This document shows positions 7,072 to 15,304 of a stretch of DNA of 64,000 bases, in pieces. Below the pieces are notes generated by a model that saw only the letters and a program-made list of their open reading frames with translations, did not search any database and had not been told where the DNA came from. A program made the translations under genes and the position numbers. Position 1 is the first letter of the stretch. Each line of letters starts with the position of its first letter. The DNA comes from RGIG5579 sp045597125 (GTDB lineage Bacteria > Bacillota > Clostridia > Oscillospirales > SIG627). The DNA is taken from positions 1 to 64,000 of the forward strand of contig JAZODR010000046.1 in the NCBI GenBank assembly GCA_045597125.1. The letters are read 5' to 3'.

Positions 7072-8472
7072 TTATATGCTTAGTAGTAATGCCCATGCAA
7101 GGCTGTAGTAGCTGATGACAGCCACAAGGTCGTTGATTGTGGTAATTAAAGGGCCTGAAGCGATGGCCGGGTCAATTCCCAATCTATATAAGGTAATTGG
7201 AATTGCTGCACCGGTCAGCCCGGAAATTGTCATTGCAAAGCACATTGCAAGACCCACACAGCTTGCTGTATCAAATACGAAAGAAGCGGGGTATGAAGCA
7301 AAAACAAACAGATAAAGGCATATAATCAGAAATGATATTAAACCGAGCACGATGCCGTTTAGCAAAGCAACGCGAACTTCATTTAAAACTGTTAAAAGCT
7401 GTTTTTTAAAACTGTTTTCATTTTCTATGCTAAGAGTTCTTACGGTTACTGCCAGTGACTGTGTACCAACATTGCCTGCCATTCCAAGGATGAGAGATTG
7501 AAATGAAACAATCATCGGAAGAGCATCTACCACGTCTTCAAAAAGTCCAACCACGGCGGAAACGGCAAGACCCATAAAAAGGAGAGCAATCAGCCATGGA
7601 ACACGCTTTTTCATGCTTGAAAAAAGTGTTTCGTCGGACTCTTGATCTGATGTCATTGCTGCCAATTTTGCATAATCGTCGCCGCGCTCTTCATCCACCA
7701 GCTCGATAATATCTGTGGATGTAATTACGCCGAGAAGTGTGTTGTTTGCCATTGAAAGAACGGGAATCATATTTTCGGAATATCCGCGAAGTCGTTCAAT
7801 GTTTTCCGAAATTATATCTTTGTCATAGACGAAAGGGAATGTGGTTAATATTAATGTTTCAAGTTCTACATTGCTTCTTGCCACAATCAGGTCTTTCAGG
7901 TCGATTACACCGTAAAAGCAGTCGTTTTCATCTACCACAAATATTGTGTAAATATTATCATTTTCAGCGGCTTTGTTTATCAAAGTTTTCATTGTTTCTT
8001 TGATTGTTTGATTTCGTTTTACAACGATGAAATTGGTGTTCATACGACTGCCGAATTCAAAGTCTTCGTACGAATCAATCAGTTCGATGTCTTCTTTTAT
8101 TTCGGGGTTTTCGATGAGATCGAAGATATCGTTTCTTGTTTGTTTGTCAAGCTCATCCAAAGCAACAACGGCATCGTCGGCATCCATCTGTTCAATGATT
8201 TCCGCCGCATCGTCAACATCCAGACGGGAAAGATAATCTCCGGCATCGTCAAGAAAAACAACGATTTTTGAGAGAAGTTCGCTTCCCAGGACATCAAACA
8301 AGCGTTTGCGCTCTTCATCAGTAAGTTTTTCAAAAATGTTTGCAATATCATTTTCGTGATATTCGTGCAGTTTTTCATTTAATTCCCGATCGCTATAATG
8401 GCCTCGGATGATACTAAGAATCTCAGCGCCGTAATCTTTTTCCGATGAACAAAATTCATTCTTGTTTTTCAT
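7072..8472 (-). CDS. mgtE: Magnesium transporter MgtE
   Basis: A 466-residue protein with the MgtE order: an acidic superhelical N domain (about 15-130, with LDVDDAAEIIEQMDADDAVVALDEL-type repeats), a tandem CBS domain (about 137-260) and five C-terminal membrane helices (about 290-466). The pore helix region GMAGNVGTQSLAVTVR is intact. MgtE dimers are Mg2+ channels closed by Mg2+ bound between the N and CBS domains. ATG 8472 has TAGGAGA upstream. The leader is only about 75 bases to the divergent neighbour, so there is no room for an Mg2+ riboswitch. Monocistronic. Confidence 0.95.
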   Translation of the reverse strand: MKNKNEFCSSEKDYGAEILSIIRGHYSDRELNEKLHEYHENDIANIFEKLTDEERKRLFDVLGSELLSKIVVFLDDAGDYLSRLDVDDAAEIIEQMDADDAVVALDELDKQTRNDIFDLIENPEIKEDIELIDSYEDFEFGSRMNTNFIVVKRNQTIKETMKTLINKAAENDNIYTIFVVDENDCFYGVIDLKDLIVARSNVELETLILTTFPFVYDKDIISENIERLRGYSENMIPVLSMANNTLLGVITSTDIIELVDEERGDDYAKLAAMTSDQESDETLFSSMKKRVPWLIALLFMGLAVSAVVGLFEDVVDALPMIVSFQSLILGMAGNVGTQSLAVTVRTLSIENENSFKKQLLTVLNEVRVALLNGIVLGLISFLIICLYLFVFASYPASFVFDTASCVGLAMCFAMTISGLTGAAIPITLYRLGIDPAIASGPLITTINDLVAVISYYSLAWALLLSI

Positions 8473-8547
8473 AGTTTTCTCCTATTGATATAGAAAAATT
8501 TGAAATTATATGATATAATGTCCTAAGCAAAGAAAGGGAGTGACATT

Positions 8548-9567
8548 ATGAGAGGCAAAACAAAGGAACATTATCTGTTTATATTGGGTGTTGCTATTTG
8601 TTTTGTAGTGGCGGGTCTTGCTGTTTTTTTGGAAGAAATCATACCCGGAGGGTTGCTTGGCGCATCTATTATTGCCTTGTTTATGGGAACGATAATCAAC
8701 AGTTTTTTTCATCCGTCTTGGATTAAGCCTGCTTTAAAATTTACGTCTAAAAGGATTTTGAAGGTCGCGATTGTACTTTTGGGGGCCTCCTTATCAATTA
8801 ATACCATTATGTCCGTGGGCAAAATGACCTTTTTTGTAATGATTTTCACTTTTGCAATGTGTTTTGGCTGCGGATATTTTATTCGAAAACTTTTCGGGCT
8901 GAATTGGAAATTATCCAATCTTATTTCTGCGGGAACGGGCATTTGCGGTGGCTCTGCCGTTGCCGCGATTGCGCCTGTAATTGATGCCGATGACAAAGAC
9001 GTTGCATTTGCCATGTCTTCCACTTTTTTGTTTGATATGGTGATGGTTGCTTTGTATCCAATTATGGGTAAGCTTTTAGGAATGACGGATATTGCCTACG
9101 GCATATGGGCGGGAACTTCGGTGAATGATACTGCCAGTGTTGTGGCTTCCGGATATGCGTTTTCCGAAATCGCCGGCGACTTTGCCACAATGGTAAAACT
9201 TACCAGAACCATTGCGATTATTCCTACTGTCTTGGTTTTTGCTTTTATCAGCACTCGCATAAAGCAAAAAGAAGCGGTAAGCAGTGGCAAGAAAGTGAAC
9301 CTTATTAAGATTATTCCGTGGTTTATCGGCTTTTTTGTGGTGTTGGCTATCTTGAACAGTGTGGGTTGTATTCCTGTAGCAGTATCAGGCATTATGAAAA
9401 GTGCCAGTAAATTTTTAATGGTTGCCGCTTTGGCTGCCATCGGTTTAAGTACAAGTATAACCGACTTTAAAAAAGCAGGTCTTGCGCCTATGTTCTACGG
9501 AATCACAATTGATACGCTGGTAACCTTGACAGCGCTGGTTGTGATTTGGTGTATGAGATTGATGTGA
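8548..9567 (+). CDS. YeiH-family (UPF0324) putative anion exporter
   Basis: A 339-residue protein with about ten helices. Diagnostic segments are LKVAIVLLGASLSI, SAGTGICGGSAVAAIAPVI and WAGTSVNDTASVVASGYAFS, all typical of the YeiH/UPF0324 family, whose members have been proposed to export sulfate or related anions. AAGGGAGTG precedes ATG 8548, and a TATAAT-like -10 lies at 8514-8519 in the divergent region with mgtE. It is followed after 12 bases by the nitrilase-fold gene, so the two probably form an operon. The substrate is unknown. Confidence 0.85.
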   Translation: MRGKTKEHYLFILGVAICFVVAGLAVFLEEIIPGGLLGASIIALFMGTIINSFFHPSWIKPALKFTSKRILKVAIVLLGASLSINTIMSVGKMTFFVMIFTFAMCFGCGYFIRKLFGLNWKLSNLISAGTGICGGSAVAAIAPVIDADDKDVAFAMSSTFLFDMVMVALYPIMGKLLGMTDIAYGIWAGTSVNDTASVVASGYAFSEIAGDFATMVKLTRTIAIIPTVLVFAFISTRIKQKEAVSSGKKVNLIKIIPWFIGFFVVLAILNSVGCIPVAVSGIMKSASKFLMVAALAAIGLSTSITDFKKAGLAPMFYGITIDTLVTLTALVVIWCMRLM

Positions 9568-9579
9568 AGGGGTGATTGT

Positions 9580-10377
9580 ATGAAAATAACGGTTGTTCAA
9601 CCGCCTTATTTTATCGGGGACAGACCTGATGAAAAAATTGCGGATTTTTTAATTCAAGAACTTCAAAAAGCAGAAGCGACGCTGATTGTTTTGCCTGAAT
9701 TTTCCAATGCGGGCGGCATCTCTGATATGGAAAGCGAAAAAGCGGCTATGCCGCGCGCCAAAGAAATGCTGAAAATGGCATCTGCGGTGGCAAAAGAAAA
9801 GTCTGCTTACGTGGCAATCAACGTTTTGGAAGAAAGAAACGGAGAAATCAAAAACAGCACTTATTTATTTGATAAAAAAGGGAATGTGGCTTTTATTTAC
9901 GATAAGATTCATCTTCCGCCAAGCGAAGTTGCCTTAGGGGTGAAACACGGAGAGGGAGCTTGTTTTTGCAAACTCGACGGCATTTGCTTTGGATTTCTTA
10001 CTTGTTATGATGTTTATTTTAATGAGCAAATAGAATATTTGGCAAGCAAGAAGCCGGATATTATATTGATTCCGGTTTATCAACGGGGAGAAAATGTGGA
10101 TATTATACGAGCCCAAGCTAAGCTAATTGCATTTCGTTGTAATAGTTTTGTTGTAAGGGCTTCTTATTCCATGAACAGCGATGAAAAGGGCGGTTGTTCG
10201 ATGATTGTAGCACCCGACGGCGAAATCCTAGAAGATATGGGTAAAGAAATCGGGTCCGTTTCCTTGACAATCGACCCCAAAGAAAAGTATATGCGCTCAG
10301 CGGGCTTTGGCGGGGGAAAGATTCTTGGTGATGATTTTATAAACAACGGCCTTCGTCCTGATGTTTTTAAAAGGTAA
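9580..10377 (+). CDS. Carbon-nitrogen hydrolase (nitrilase superfamily)
   Basis: A 265-residue cytosolic enzyme with the complete nitrilase-superfamily triad: Glu40 in LIVLPEFSNAGG, Lys109 in YDKIHLPPSE, and Cys142 in FLTCYDVYF. Length is that of a single-domain amidase. It hydrolyses an amide or nitrile, but the particular substrate (omega-amidase, carbamoylputrescine amidase, other) cannot be read from the sequence. AAGGGGTG precedes ATG 9580. Co-transcription with the YeiH-type gene 12 bases upstream is likely. No terminator is evident before the convergent XRE gene. Confidence 0.85.
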   Translation: MKITVVQPPYFIGDRPDEKIADFLIQELQKAEATLIVLPEFSNAGGISDMESEKAAMPRAKEMLKMASAVAKEKSAYVAINVLEERNGEIKNSTYLFDKKGNVAFIYDKIHLPPSEVALGVKHGEGACFCKLDGICFGFLTCYDVYFNEQIEYLASKKPDIILIPVYQRGENVDIIRAQAKLIAFRCNSFVVRASYSMNSDEKGGCSMIVAPDGEILEDMGKEIGSVSLTIDPKEKYMRSAGFGGGKILGDDFINNGLRPDVFKR

Positions 10378-10386
10378 AAAAAGAGA

Positions 10387-10617
10387 CTACGGTTTCTTCT
10401 TTGGAATGGAAACGGGGGAGTCGGTTAGTCCAATCAAATAATCGGCAGAAAGGTTGTAAAATTTGCAAAGAGTAATCAGGTCGTCGATTTTCAGTTCAGC
10501 TCTTCCGGCTTCAATGTGGTTGTAGCCTTGTTGAGATTTTTGAAGCAATTTTCCGATTTCGGCCTGAGTAAGGTCTCGGTCTTCCCTTACATTTTTAATT
10601 CTTGTTCTGTAATCCAT
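10387..10617 (-). CDS. XRE-family transcriptional repressor
   Basis: A 76-residue protein that is little more than one HTH_3 domain: RIKNVREDRDLTQAEIGKLL, then QQGYNHIEAGRAELKIDDL, then YNLSADYLIGLTDSP, the canonical Cro/CI pattern. The start is ATG 10617 because AGGAGG sits upstream; the longer frame from 10662 has no ribosome site. It is divergent from the TM2-DUF2752-DUF4352 genes and the shared promoter region holds two perfect copies of an inverted repeat, so it most likely represses itself and those genes. Confidence 0.88.
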   Translation of the reverse strand: MDYRTRIKNVREDRDLTQAEIGKLLQKSQQGYNHIEAGRAELKIDDLITLCKFYNLSADYLIGLTDSPVSIPKKKP

Positions 10618-10649
10618 CGTTCCTCCTAATATTATCTTCATAAAATTAT

Positions 10650-10701
10650 TGTATATACTCACGGTTTGAGTATTGACAAATACTCAAAAATTGAGTAAAA
10701 T
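10650..10701. promoter_or_regulatory. Divergent promoters with two XRE operators
   Basis: Two copies of TACTCA-N5-TGAGTA lie at 10656-10672 and 10681-10697 (centres 25 bases apart). Rightward promoter: TTGACA 10673-10678, 17 bases, TAAAAT 10696-10701. Leftward promoter: TTGTCA (complement of 10674-10679), 18 bases, TATACA (complement of 10650-10655). One operator fills the rightward spacer and the other fills the leftward spacer, so one dimer at each site would block both directions. Confidence 0.85.
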
Positions 10702-10749
10702 AGGAGCGTCGACTTTGGTCGAATAACAAAAATTAAGGAGAACTTAAAA

Positions 10750-11085
10750 ATGGATCAGCAAAAAATTGATATGTTTATAATGACAAATCAAAAGTATTTT
10801 CCCGCGGAAAAAATTGTTTTTCTCAAAGAGAAAATCAAAAACATTGATGAAGAAAAATTTGCTTTGATTAGCGTAATGGACTTTAAGGACCCAACAACTC
10901 TTTTGTTGGTTTCTTTGTTCCTTGGCACACTTGGGATTGACCGCTTTATGCTGGGTGATGTCGGCCTTGGGATTTTGAAATTGCTTACCTGTGGTTGTTG
11001 TGGCATTTTGACGATTGTGGATTGGTTCATCATTTCAAAAAAAGCAAAAGAAGTCAATTTTAACAATTTGATGACTTTGATCTGA
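10750..11085 (+). CDS. TM2 domain protein
   Basis: A 111-residue protein. The N-terminal half (1-45) is charged; the C-terminal half is a TM2 domain: LLLVSLFLGTLGIDRFMLGD, then GILKLLTCGCCGILTIVDWF, with the usual GxDRFYxG-type turn (here GIDRFMLGD) between two helices. AAGGAG precedes the ATG. First gene after the double-operator promoter and only one base before the DUF2752 frame. TM2 proteins have no agreed function; the domain is a membrane hairpin. Confidence 0.85.
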   Translation: MDQQKIDMFIMTNQKYFPAEKIVFLKEKIKNIDEEKFALISVMDFKDPTTLLLVSLFLGTLGIDRFMLGDVGLGILKLLTCGCCGILTIVDWFIISKKAKEVNFNNLMTLI

Positions 11086-11086
11086 G

Positions 11087-11431
11087 TTGAGAGGCGAATT
11101 TTTAAAAAGAAATTTTTTTATCTTACTTATCTGTTTGGGATATTTGTTTTTTTCCTGCTATTTTGATATTGGTTGTCCCTTTTTGGCTCTTTTTTCCATC
11201 CCTTGTCCAACTTGCGGTGTAACAAGAGCCCTTTGTTCTATAATAAAAATGGATTTTTCTGCCTATTGTCGGTATCATTTGATGGCGCTTCCGCTTGCGA
11301 TTGCCTTTTGGCTTTCCCTTAATGCCGATTTTTTTAAAAAGAAAAGGGAGATTATCCTTTTTTTCGGCATCGTTGCGGGGGGTAATTTTATCTATTATGT
11401 GGGAAGAATTTTAAGGAGGTTTTTATTATGA
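11087..11431 (+). CDS. DUF2752 membrane protein
   Basis: A 114-residue protein with three helices and the DUF2752 motif IPCPTCGVTRALCSI at about residues 38-52 (CPxCGxTRA), followed by MDFSAYCRYHLMALPL. The proposed start is TTG 11087; no ATG is available near the N-terminus and the ribosome site is weak, so expression may depend on coupling to the TM2 gene whose stop is at 11083-11085. DUF2752 and TM2 proteins are frequently neighbours in Firmicutes and Bacteroidota. Function unknown. Confidence 0.8.
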   Translation: MRGEFLKRNFFILLICLGYLFFSCYFDIGCPFLALFSIPCPTCGVTRALCSIIKMDFSAYCRYHLMALPLAIAFWLSLNADFFKKKREIILFFGIVAGGNFIYYVGRILRRFLL

Positions 11432-11961
11432 AGAAAATCGTTGCGCTTATTTTAATCGTTACAGTACTTTTTTCCTTGGTAGGTTGCTTGGAAGAAAACC
11501 ATTACCCGGAAAAAGAAGTAAAAGGAACTGAGGAAATTTCTCAGCAAACTGAAAAACAAAAGGAAGAGAAGACCTTCGCTTTGAATGAGACTGCTGTTTT
11601 TGAAACAATGAAAATCACGGCGGAAGAAATGAAAGAAACAGTCGGGGAAGGGTTTTTGACGGCAGAGGAAGGAAACACTTTTGTGGGTATTAAATTTACC
11701 ATTGAAAATATTTCTGACGAAGATATTACGGTCAGTTCCTTGCTTTTGTTTGATGCTTACGTTGATGATGTAAAAGCAAATTTGTCTTTTTCCGCATCCG
11801 CAGCTTTTGCCGATGGGACCTTGGACGGTACCATTGCAAGTGGAAGGAAACTGGTCGGTTGGTATGCCATGGAAGTTTCTGCGGATTGGAAGAGTATTGA
11901 GCTGGACGTAAAGTCTGATTGGCTGTCTGATATGACTGCTCGTTTTGTTTTTGAAAAATAA
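11428..11961 (+). CDS. DUF4352-type lipoprotein
   Basis: A 177-residue lipoprotein: signal peptide 1-17, lipobox LVGC (Cys at 18), a charged linker (about 22-48), then an Ig-like beta-sandwich of the DUF4352 kind (NTFVGIKFTIENISDEDITVS, about residues 76-97, and a terminal strand TARFVFEK). TTTTAAGGAGG precedes the ATG, which overlaps the end of the DUF2752 frame. Last gene of the XRE-controlled set; extracellular, membrane-anchored. Confidence 0.8.
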   Translation: MKKIVALILIVTVLFSLVGCLEENHYPEKEVKGTEEISQQTEKQKEEKTFALNETAVFETMKITAEEMKETVGEGFLTAEEGNTFVGIKFTIENISDEDITVSSLLLFDAYVDDVKANLSFSASAAFADGTLDGTIASGRKLVGWYAMEVSADWKSIELDVKSDWLSDMTARFVFEK

Positions 11962-11962
11962 G

Positions 11963-11992
11963 AAAAAAGAGGTTCGAAAGAACCTCTTTTTT
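11963..11992. terminator. Rho-independent terminator, GAAA loop
   Basis: A 13-bp perfect stem (11963-11975 with 11980-11992) with a GAAA loop and A/T-runs on both sides, between convergent genes ending at 11961 (+) and 12012 (-). Confidence 0.9.
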
Positions 11993-12011
11993 AATATAAA
12001 GGTGCGACTTT

Positions 12012-13271
12012 TTAGTTTTTTGGCAAGAGATAAAGTTCCTCTGCGGCCAGACGCGCCTTGTGAACGGGGAAGGGGGAGTCGGGGAAGCAGTAGAACAGAC
12101 GGTCTTTGGTACCGATGCTGATCATATCTGAGATTTCGTAGAAGAAAAAGTCCACGTTCAGACTGTAGGAGGAATAGGGATCTTGATGATAGGTAAAAGC
12201 TTTGTCGTCGGATACAAGGGTAAAACCGTGTCGGTCGTGGGTGAGAGTGCCTTTTCCCAGATAGAAGAGAGCCTTATGATCGCAAATGGTATAAACGGAA
12301 ACGGGAATGGAAAAGCCGTAGGTGCCGTCGGCAAGCTCTTTTTTGACGCAATCTCTCTGGTAGTCCACCCAGCTTGGAATATGGTCAAAGATGCCTTTTC
12401 CGTTGGTTCGGGAAAGGAAGCCGGTTTCGGTCAACTCATAATTTGCACCGCAGGCGGTGCAGGTAAGATGAATTCCTGCGCCTTTCATTACCCCGTCTTT
12501 TTCACAGTGGGGACAGCGGTAAAGGATGCGCTCCAAACCTTCGGCGCGGAAAGGCTCGGTAATGCGGATGCCCTTTTCCTGTTGAGCGCGAAAATGGTCA
12601 AAGGAAAAGGCTTCTTCCAGTATGGTATCCAGTTCATCTATACTTTTTTCCTTTAATTCTGTGCGGGTGAATAGGCAGGAAAGGGTAGCGTTTACCTTTA
12701 CCTTGCGATTGCGCAGACCGTTGTAAAGGGGATCGCGGAGGAAGCCGCTTTCGTCGGAACGGATCAGAAGAACGGGAACGCCCAGCTTCTTGCACAAGCC
12801 ACCCAATTTTTTTGGTAGGCGGGTGGCTCTTCCGTCAAAGGAATAGCCTGCCTCGGGGTACATCAGAATACTGCGCTTTTGTTTTTTGATCAGACGGAGC
12901 ATAGTCAGTACCAATCCCGCGTCTGTGACGAATTTCTGGGTGGCGATGCAGCCGATGAGGCGCATCAAAAGGCTTTTTCCGATAAAGGCATCGGTAGTGG
13001 AAACGATGCTGTAAGGATGGGGAAACAAAATTTTGGACGCTATTTTCAAATCCAGAAAGGAGGAATGGTTCATCAGAATCAGATACGGGCCCTCTTCCTT
13101 GCGGTCGCCGCGCAGGTCCTCGTAGGAAAAACGGGTTTCACACAAGGCGGGGATGGAAAGAATGCGGATTAAAAGCCGCAGAAGAAACAGAGGGCGAAGG
13201 GGCTTGTGATAAGGAATCTTAGGCAGGCTTTCCAGCTTGTCCCAAGAGGTTTTTTTGATTTTGATTTTCAT
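12012..13271 (-). CDS. Acyltransferase (PlsC-like) with C-terminal zinc ribbon domain
   Basis: A 419-residue protein. Residues about 50-210 form a 1-acylglycerol-3-phosphate acyltransferase-like domain with NHSSFLD (His69, Asp74: the HX4D motif) and LMYPEAGYSFDG (the PEG-type motif, here PEAG). A second domain (about 260-419) starts with a zinc ribbon (CPHC...CTAC) and continues as a beta-rich segment, which ordinary PlsC proteins lack. ATG 13271 is chosen for AAAGGGAG upstream rather than 13301. Likely acts on a lipid or other hydrophobic acceptor at the membrane surface; the tail may recognise the acceptor. Monocistronic. Confidence 0.8.
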   Translation of the reverse strand: MKIKIKKTSWDKLESLPKIPYHKPLRPLFLLRLLIRILSIPALCETRFSYEDLRGDRKEEGPYLILMNHSSFLDLKIASKILFPHPYSIVSTTDAFIGKSLLMRLIGCIATQKFVTDAGLVLTMLRLIKKQKRSILMYPEAGYSFDGRATRLPKKLGGLCKKLGVPVLLIRSDESGFLRDPLYNGLRNRKVKVNATLSCLFTRTELKEKSIDELDTILEEAFSFDHFRAQQEKGIRITEPFRAEGLERILYRCPHCEKDGVMKGAGIHLTCTACGANYELTETGFLSRTNGKGIFDHIPSWVDYQRDCVKKELADGTYGFSIPVSVYTICDHKALFYLGKGTLTHDRHGFTLVSDDKAFTYHQDPYSSYSLNVDFFFYEISDMISIGTKDRLFYCFPDSPFPVHKARLAAEELYLLPKN

Positions 13272-13360
13272 AAAAAAACTCCCTTTATTTGATGAGACCA
13301 TTTTACTCTCTCGGGTAGGAAACTGTCAAGGTGAATTGGAATTTTCGCGGTGCGCTTGAC

Positions 13361-13389
13361 TTGACTTTTTTGTTAAGAACGGGTAAAAT
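13361..13389 (+). promoter_or_regulatory. Sigma-A promoter for the exonuclease gene
   Basis: TTGACT (13361-13366) and TAAAAT (13384-13389), 17-base spacing, ending 28 bases before the ATG. A second TTGACT overlaps at 13356-13361. Confidence 0.75.
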
Positions 13390-13417
13390 CTAGGGGAATA
13401 AAAAAAGGAAGTTATTT

Positions 13418-14383
13418 ATGAATTACATCGTACTGGATCTGGAATGGAATCAGCCGCGCTATTATGGGGAAACCGTGGAAAGCCCCGTGCATTTGACGGG
13501 GGAGATCGTACAGATCGGCGCAGTGAAGCTGAACCGAAGATTCAAGATCAAAAAAGAACTGGATATTTTGATTCGTCCTCAGTATTACCGCCGTATGCAC
13601 AGGAAGGTATCTCGTATTACGGGGCTTAAAAATGAAGATGTGAAAAAGGGTGTGCCCTTTCAGGAGGCGTTTCGCAAACTGAAAAAGTTTTGTGGCAAGG
13701 AATTTGTATTTCTTACTTGGGGGCCTGATGATGTTCCCATGCTGCGGGATAATCTGCGGCTTTTTGCTTTGGACGAGGATTGGATTCCCGAGTTTTACGA
13801 TTTGCAGGTTATTTATGCCAAACAAATTGAAGGCGTGATGCGGCAATACGCTTTGGAGGATGCCATTGAAAGGCTTGGGGAAAAGCCTTTTCAGGCACAC
13901 GATGCCCTGTGCGATGCCCGTTCCACGGGTCTTATCTGCCGCCATTTGAATATGCAAAAGGGGATGGAGGAATATCCTTTTTTGGCGGGAGATATTGTTT
14001 CGCGTCCTTTGGAGACCACGGATATCGGGGTCAGCTTTGAGCATCGGGGTGCGGCGCTGAAGGAGCTTTCCACGACTCCCATTCCTTGCGTTGTTTGCGA
14101 AGGCTTTTTGTATCCGGAATATCCGATTCCGCAAAACGCGCACAAGTATTTGTGCAAGGTAAAATGTGATTGCGGCGAAGAATTTCTCGTGCGCTTTAAG
14201 CTTTATCATTCTACGGGTGACACGGTTCGGGTGACGCGCGAGATTTTTAAAATAGACGATGTCTTGGAAAAATTTTATGGGGATAAATGGGAGCGCCACG
14301 AAAAGCAAAAGGCGGCGGATAAGGCAAAATTGCGTCGCAGAAAACTCCGCGCCCGAGCTGAACGCGCTGCGGCGAAAGGGTAG
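13418..14383 (+). CDS. DEDDh 3'-5' exonuclease
   Basis: A 321-residue protein of the DnaQ/RNase T fold: YIVLDLEWNQ at the N-terminus (Exo I, Asp6 and Glu8), TWGPDDVPML at about 103 (Exo II), and AHDALCDARST (Exo III, His and Asp) at about 163. A C-terminal extension (about 205-321) has Cys pairs (CVVC and CDCGEEF) and a very basic tail. Such stand-alone exonucleases trim RNA or DNA 3' ends. Preceded by its own promoter; no obvious operon partner. Confidence 0.85.
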   Translation: MNYIVLDLEWNQPRYYGETVESPVHLTGEIVQIGAVKLNRRFKIKKELDILIRPQYYRRMHRKVSRITGLKNEDVKKGVPFQEAFRKLKKFCGKEFVFLTWGPDDVPMLRDNLRLFALDEDWIPEFYDLQVIYAKQIEGVMRQYALEDAIERLGEKPFQAHDALCDARSTGLICRHLNMQKGMEEYPFLAGDIVSRPLETTDIGVSFEHRGAALKELSTTPIPCVVCEGFLYPEYPIPQNAHKYLCKVKCDCGEEFLVRFKLYHSTGDTVRVTREIFKIDDVLEKFYGDKWERHEKQKAADKAKLRRRKLRARAERAAAKG

Positions 14384-14473
14384 GCTTTAAGTATGGGATG
14401 CTGTTTGTTTAGTCGAAAAATGGATTTTTCAATTCAATCTTGTCAAAGATAAGACGAGAATAAAAACTTTCTA

Positions 14474-14502
14474 TTGATTTTTTTTGAAAATGATGGTACA
14501 AT
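14474..14502 (+). promoter_or_regulatory. Sigma-A promoter for the two-component system
   Basis: TTGATT (14474-14479) and TACAAT (14497-14502), 17-base spacing, 58 bases before the response regulator ATG. Confidence 0.75.
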
Positions 14503-14560
14503 GAGGATATAAAGGTGTGCTTTCGGGTACCCGCAAGAGAATGAAAGGAATAATTTTGCC

Positions 14561-15247
14561 ATGGCAAACAAAATTCTTGTTGCAGATGACGATCTGAATA
14601 TTTGTGACGTAATAAAGCTTTATCTGGAAAAAGAGGGCTTTGAGGTGAAAACGGTCAATGATGGTGACAACGCCGTGGAAGTTTTTAAGATTTTTGAGCC
14701 GGATTTGGTGCTTCTTGATATTATGATGCCCGGAAAAGACGGTTGGCAGGTTTGCCGTGAGATTCGTGAGCAGAGCGCAAAGCCCGTGATTATGCTTTCT
14801 GCAAAGGGCGAGACTTTTGATAAGGTGCTTGGTCTGGAGCTGGGTGCAGATGACTATATTGTAAAGCCCTTTGATAACAAAGAGGTTGCTGCGAGAATCA
14901 AGGCGGTGCTTCGCCGTTACCGTTCCCGTGATAGCTTCCCTGCAGATGAGGTTGTCAAATTTGATAATTTGGAGATCTCCAAGCAAAAGTATGAATTGAA
15001 GCTTTGCGGTAAGCCCGTTGACGTTCCTCCAAAGGAACTGGAGCTTTTGTACTTCTTGACTTCCAATTATAACCGCGTATTTACCCGCGATCAGCTTTTG
15101 GATAAGGTATGGGGCTTTGATTATCTGGGTGATTCCAGAACGGTGGATGTTCACGTGAAGCGTTTGAGAGAAAAGCTTGAGGGCGTGAGCGATAAATGGA
15201 TTCTGAAAACCGTATGGGGCGTAGGATATAAGTTTGAGCTTTTTTAA
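14561..15247 (+). CDS. OmpR/PhoB-family response regulator
   Basis: A 228-residue regulator: receiver domain (1-120) with the acidic pair ADDD, phospho-acceptor Asp in LVLLDIMMPGKDGW, Ser in MLSAKGE and Lys in YIVKPF; then a winged-helix DNA-binding domain (about 130-228) with RVFTRDQLLDKVWGFDY and SRTVDVHVKRLREKL. It resembles WalR/PhoP types of Firmicutes. Upstream of its kinase, but a terminator-like hairpin lies between them at 15252-15286. Confidence 0.93.
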   Translation: MANKILVADDDLNICDVIKLYLEKEGFEVKTVNDGDNAVEVFKIFEPDLVLLDIMMPGKDGWQVCREIREQSAKPVIMLSAKGETFDKVLGLELGADDYIVKPFDNKEVAARIKAVLRRYRSRDSFPADEVVKFDNLEISKQKYELKLCGKPVDVPPKELELLYFLTSNYNRVFTRDQLLDKVWGFDYLGDSRTVDVHVKRLREKLEGVSDKWILKTVWGVGYKFELF

Positions 15248-15251
15248 AGGA

Positions 15252-15286
15252 AAAAAGTCTGCTGCAAAAAATGCAACAGACTTTTT
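15252..15286 (+). terminator. Attenuating terminator inside the two-component operon
   Basis: A 15-bp stem with one wobble (15252-15266 with 15272-15286), five-A loop and terminal TTTTT lies five bases after the regulator stop and 18 bases before the kinase ATG. It would let the regulator be made in excess over the kinase. Confidence 0.8.
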
Positions 15287-15304
15287 GTTCCGTTGGTGAA
15301 TCGT

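Noticed and set aside
8473..8547. Magnesium riboswitch (M-box or similar) before mgtE
   Set aside because: Only 75 bases separate mgtE from its divergent neighbour, too short for the known structures.
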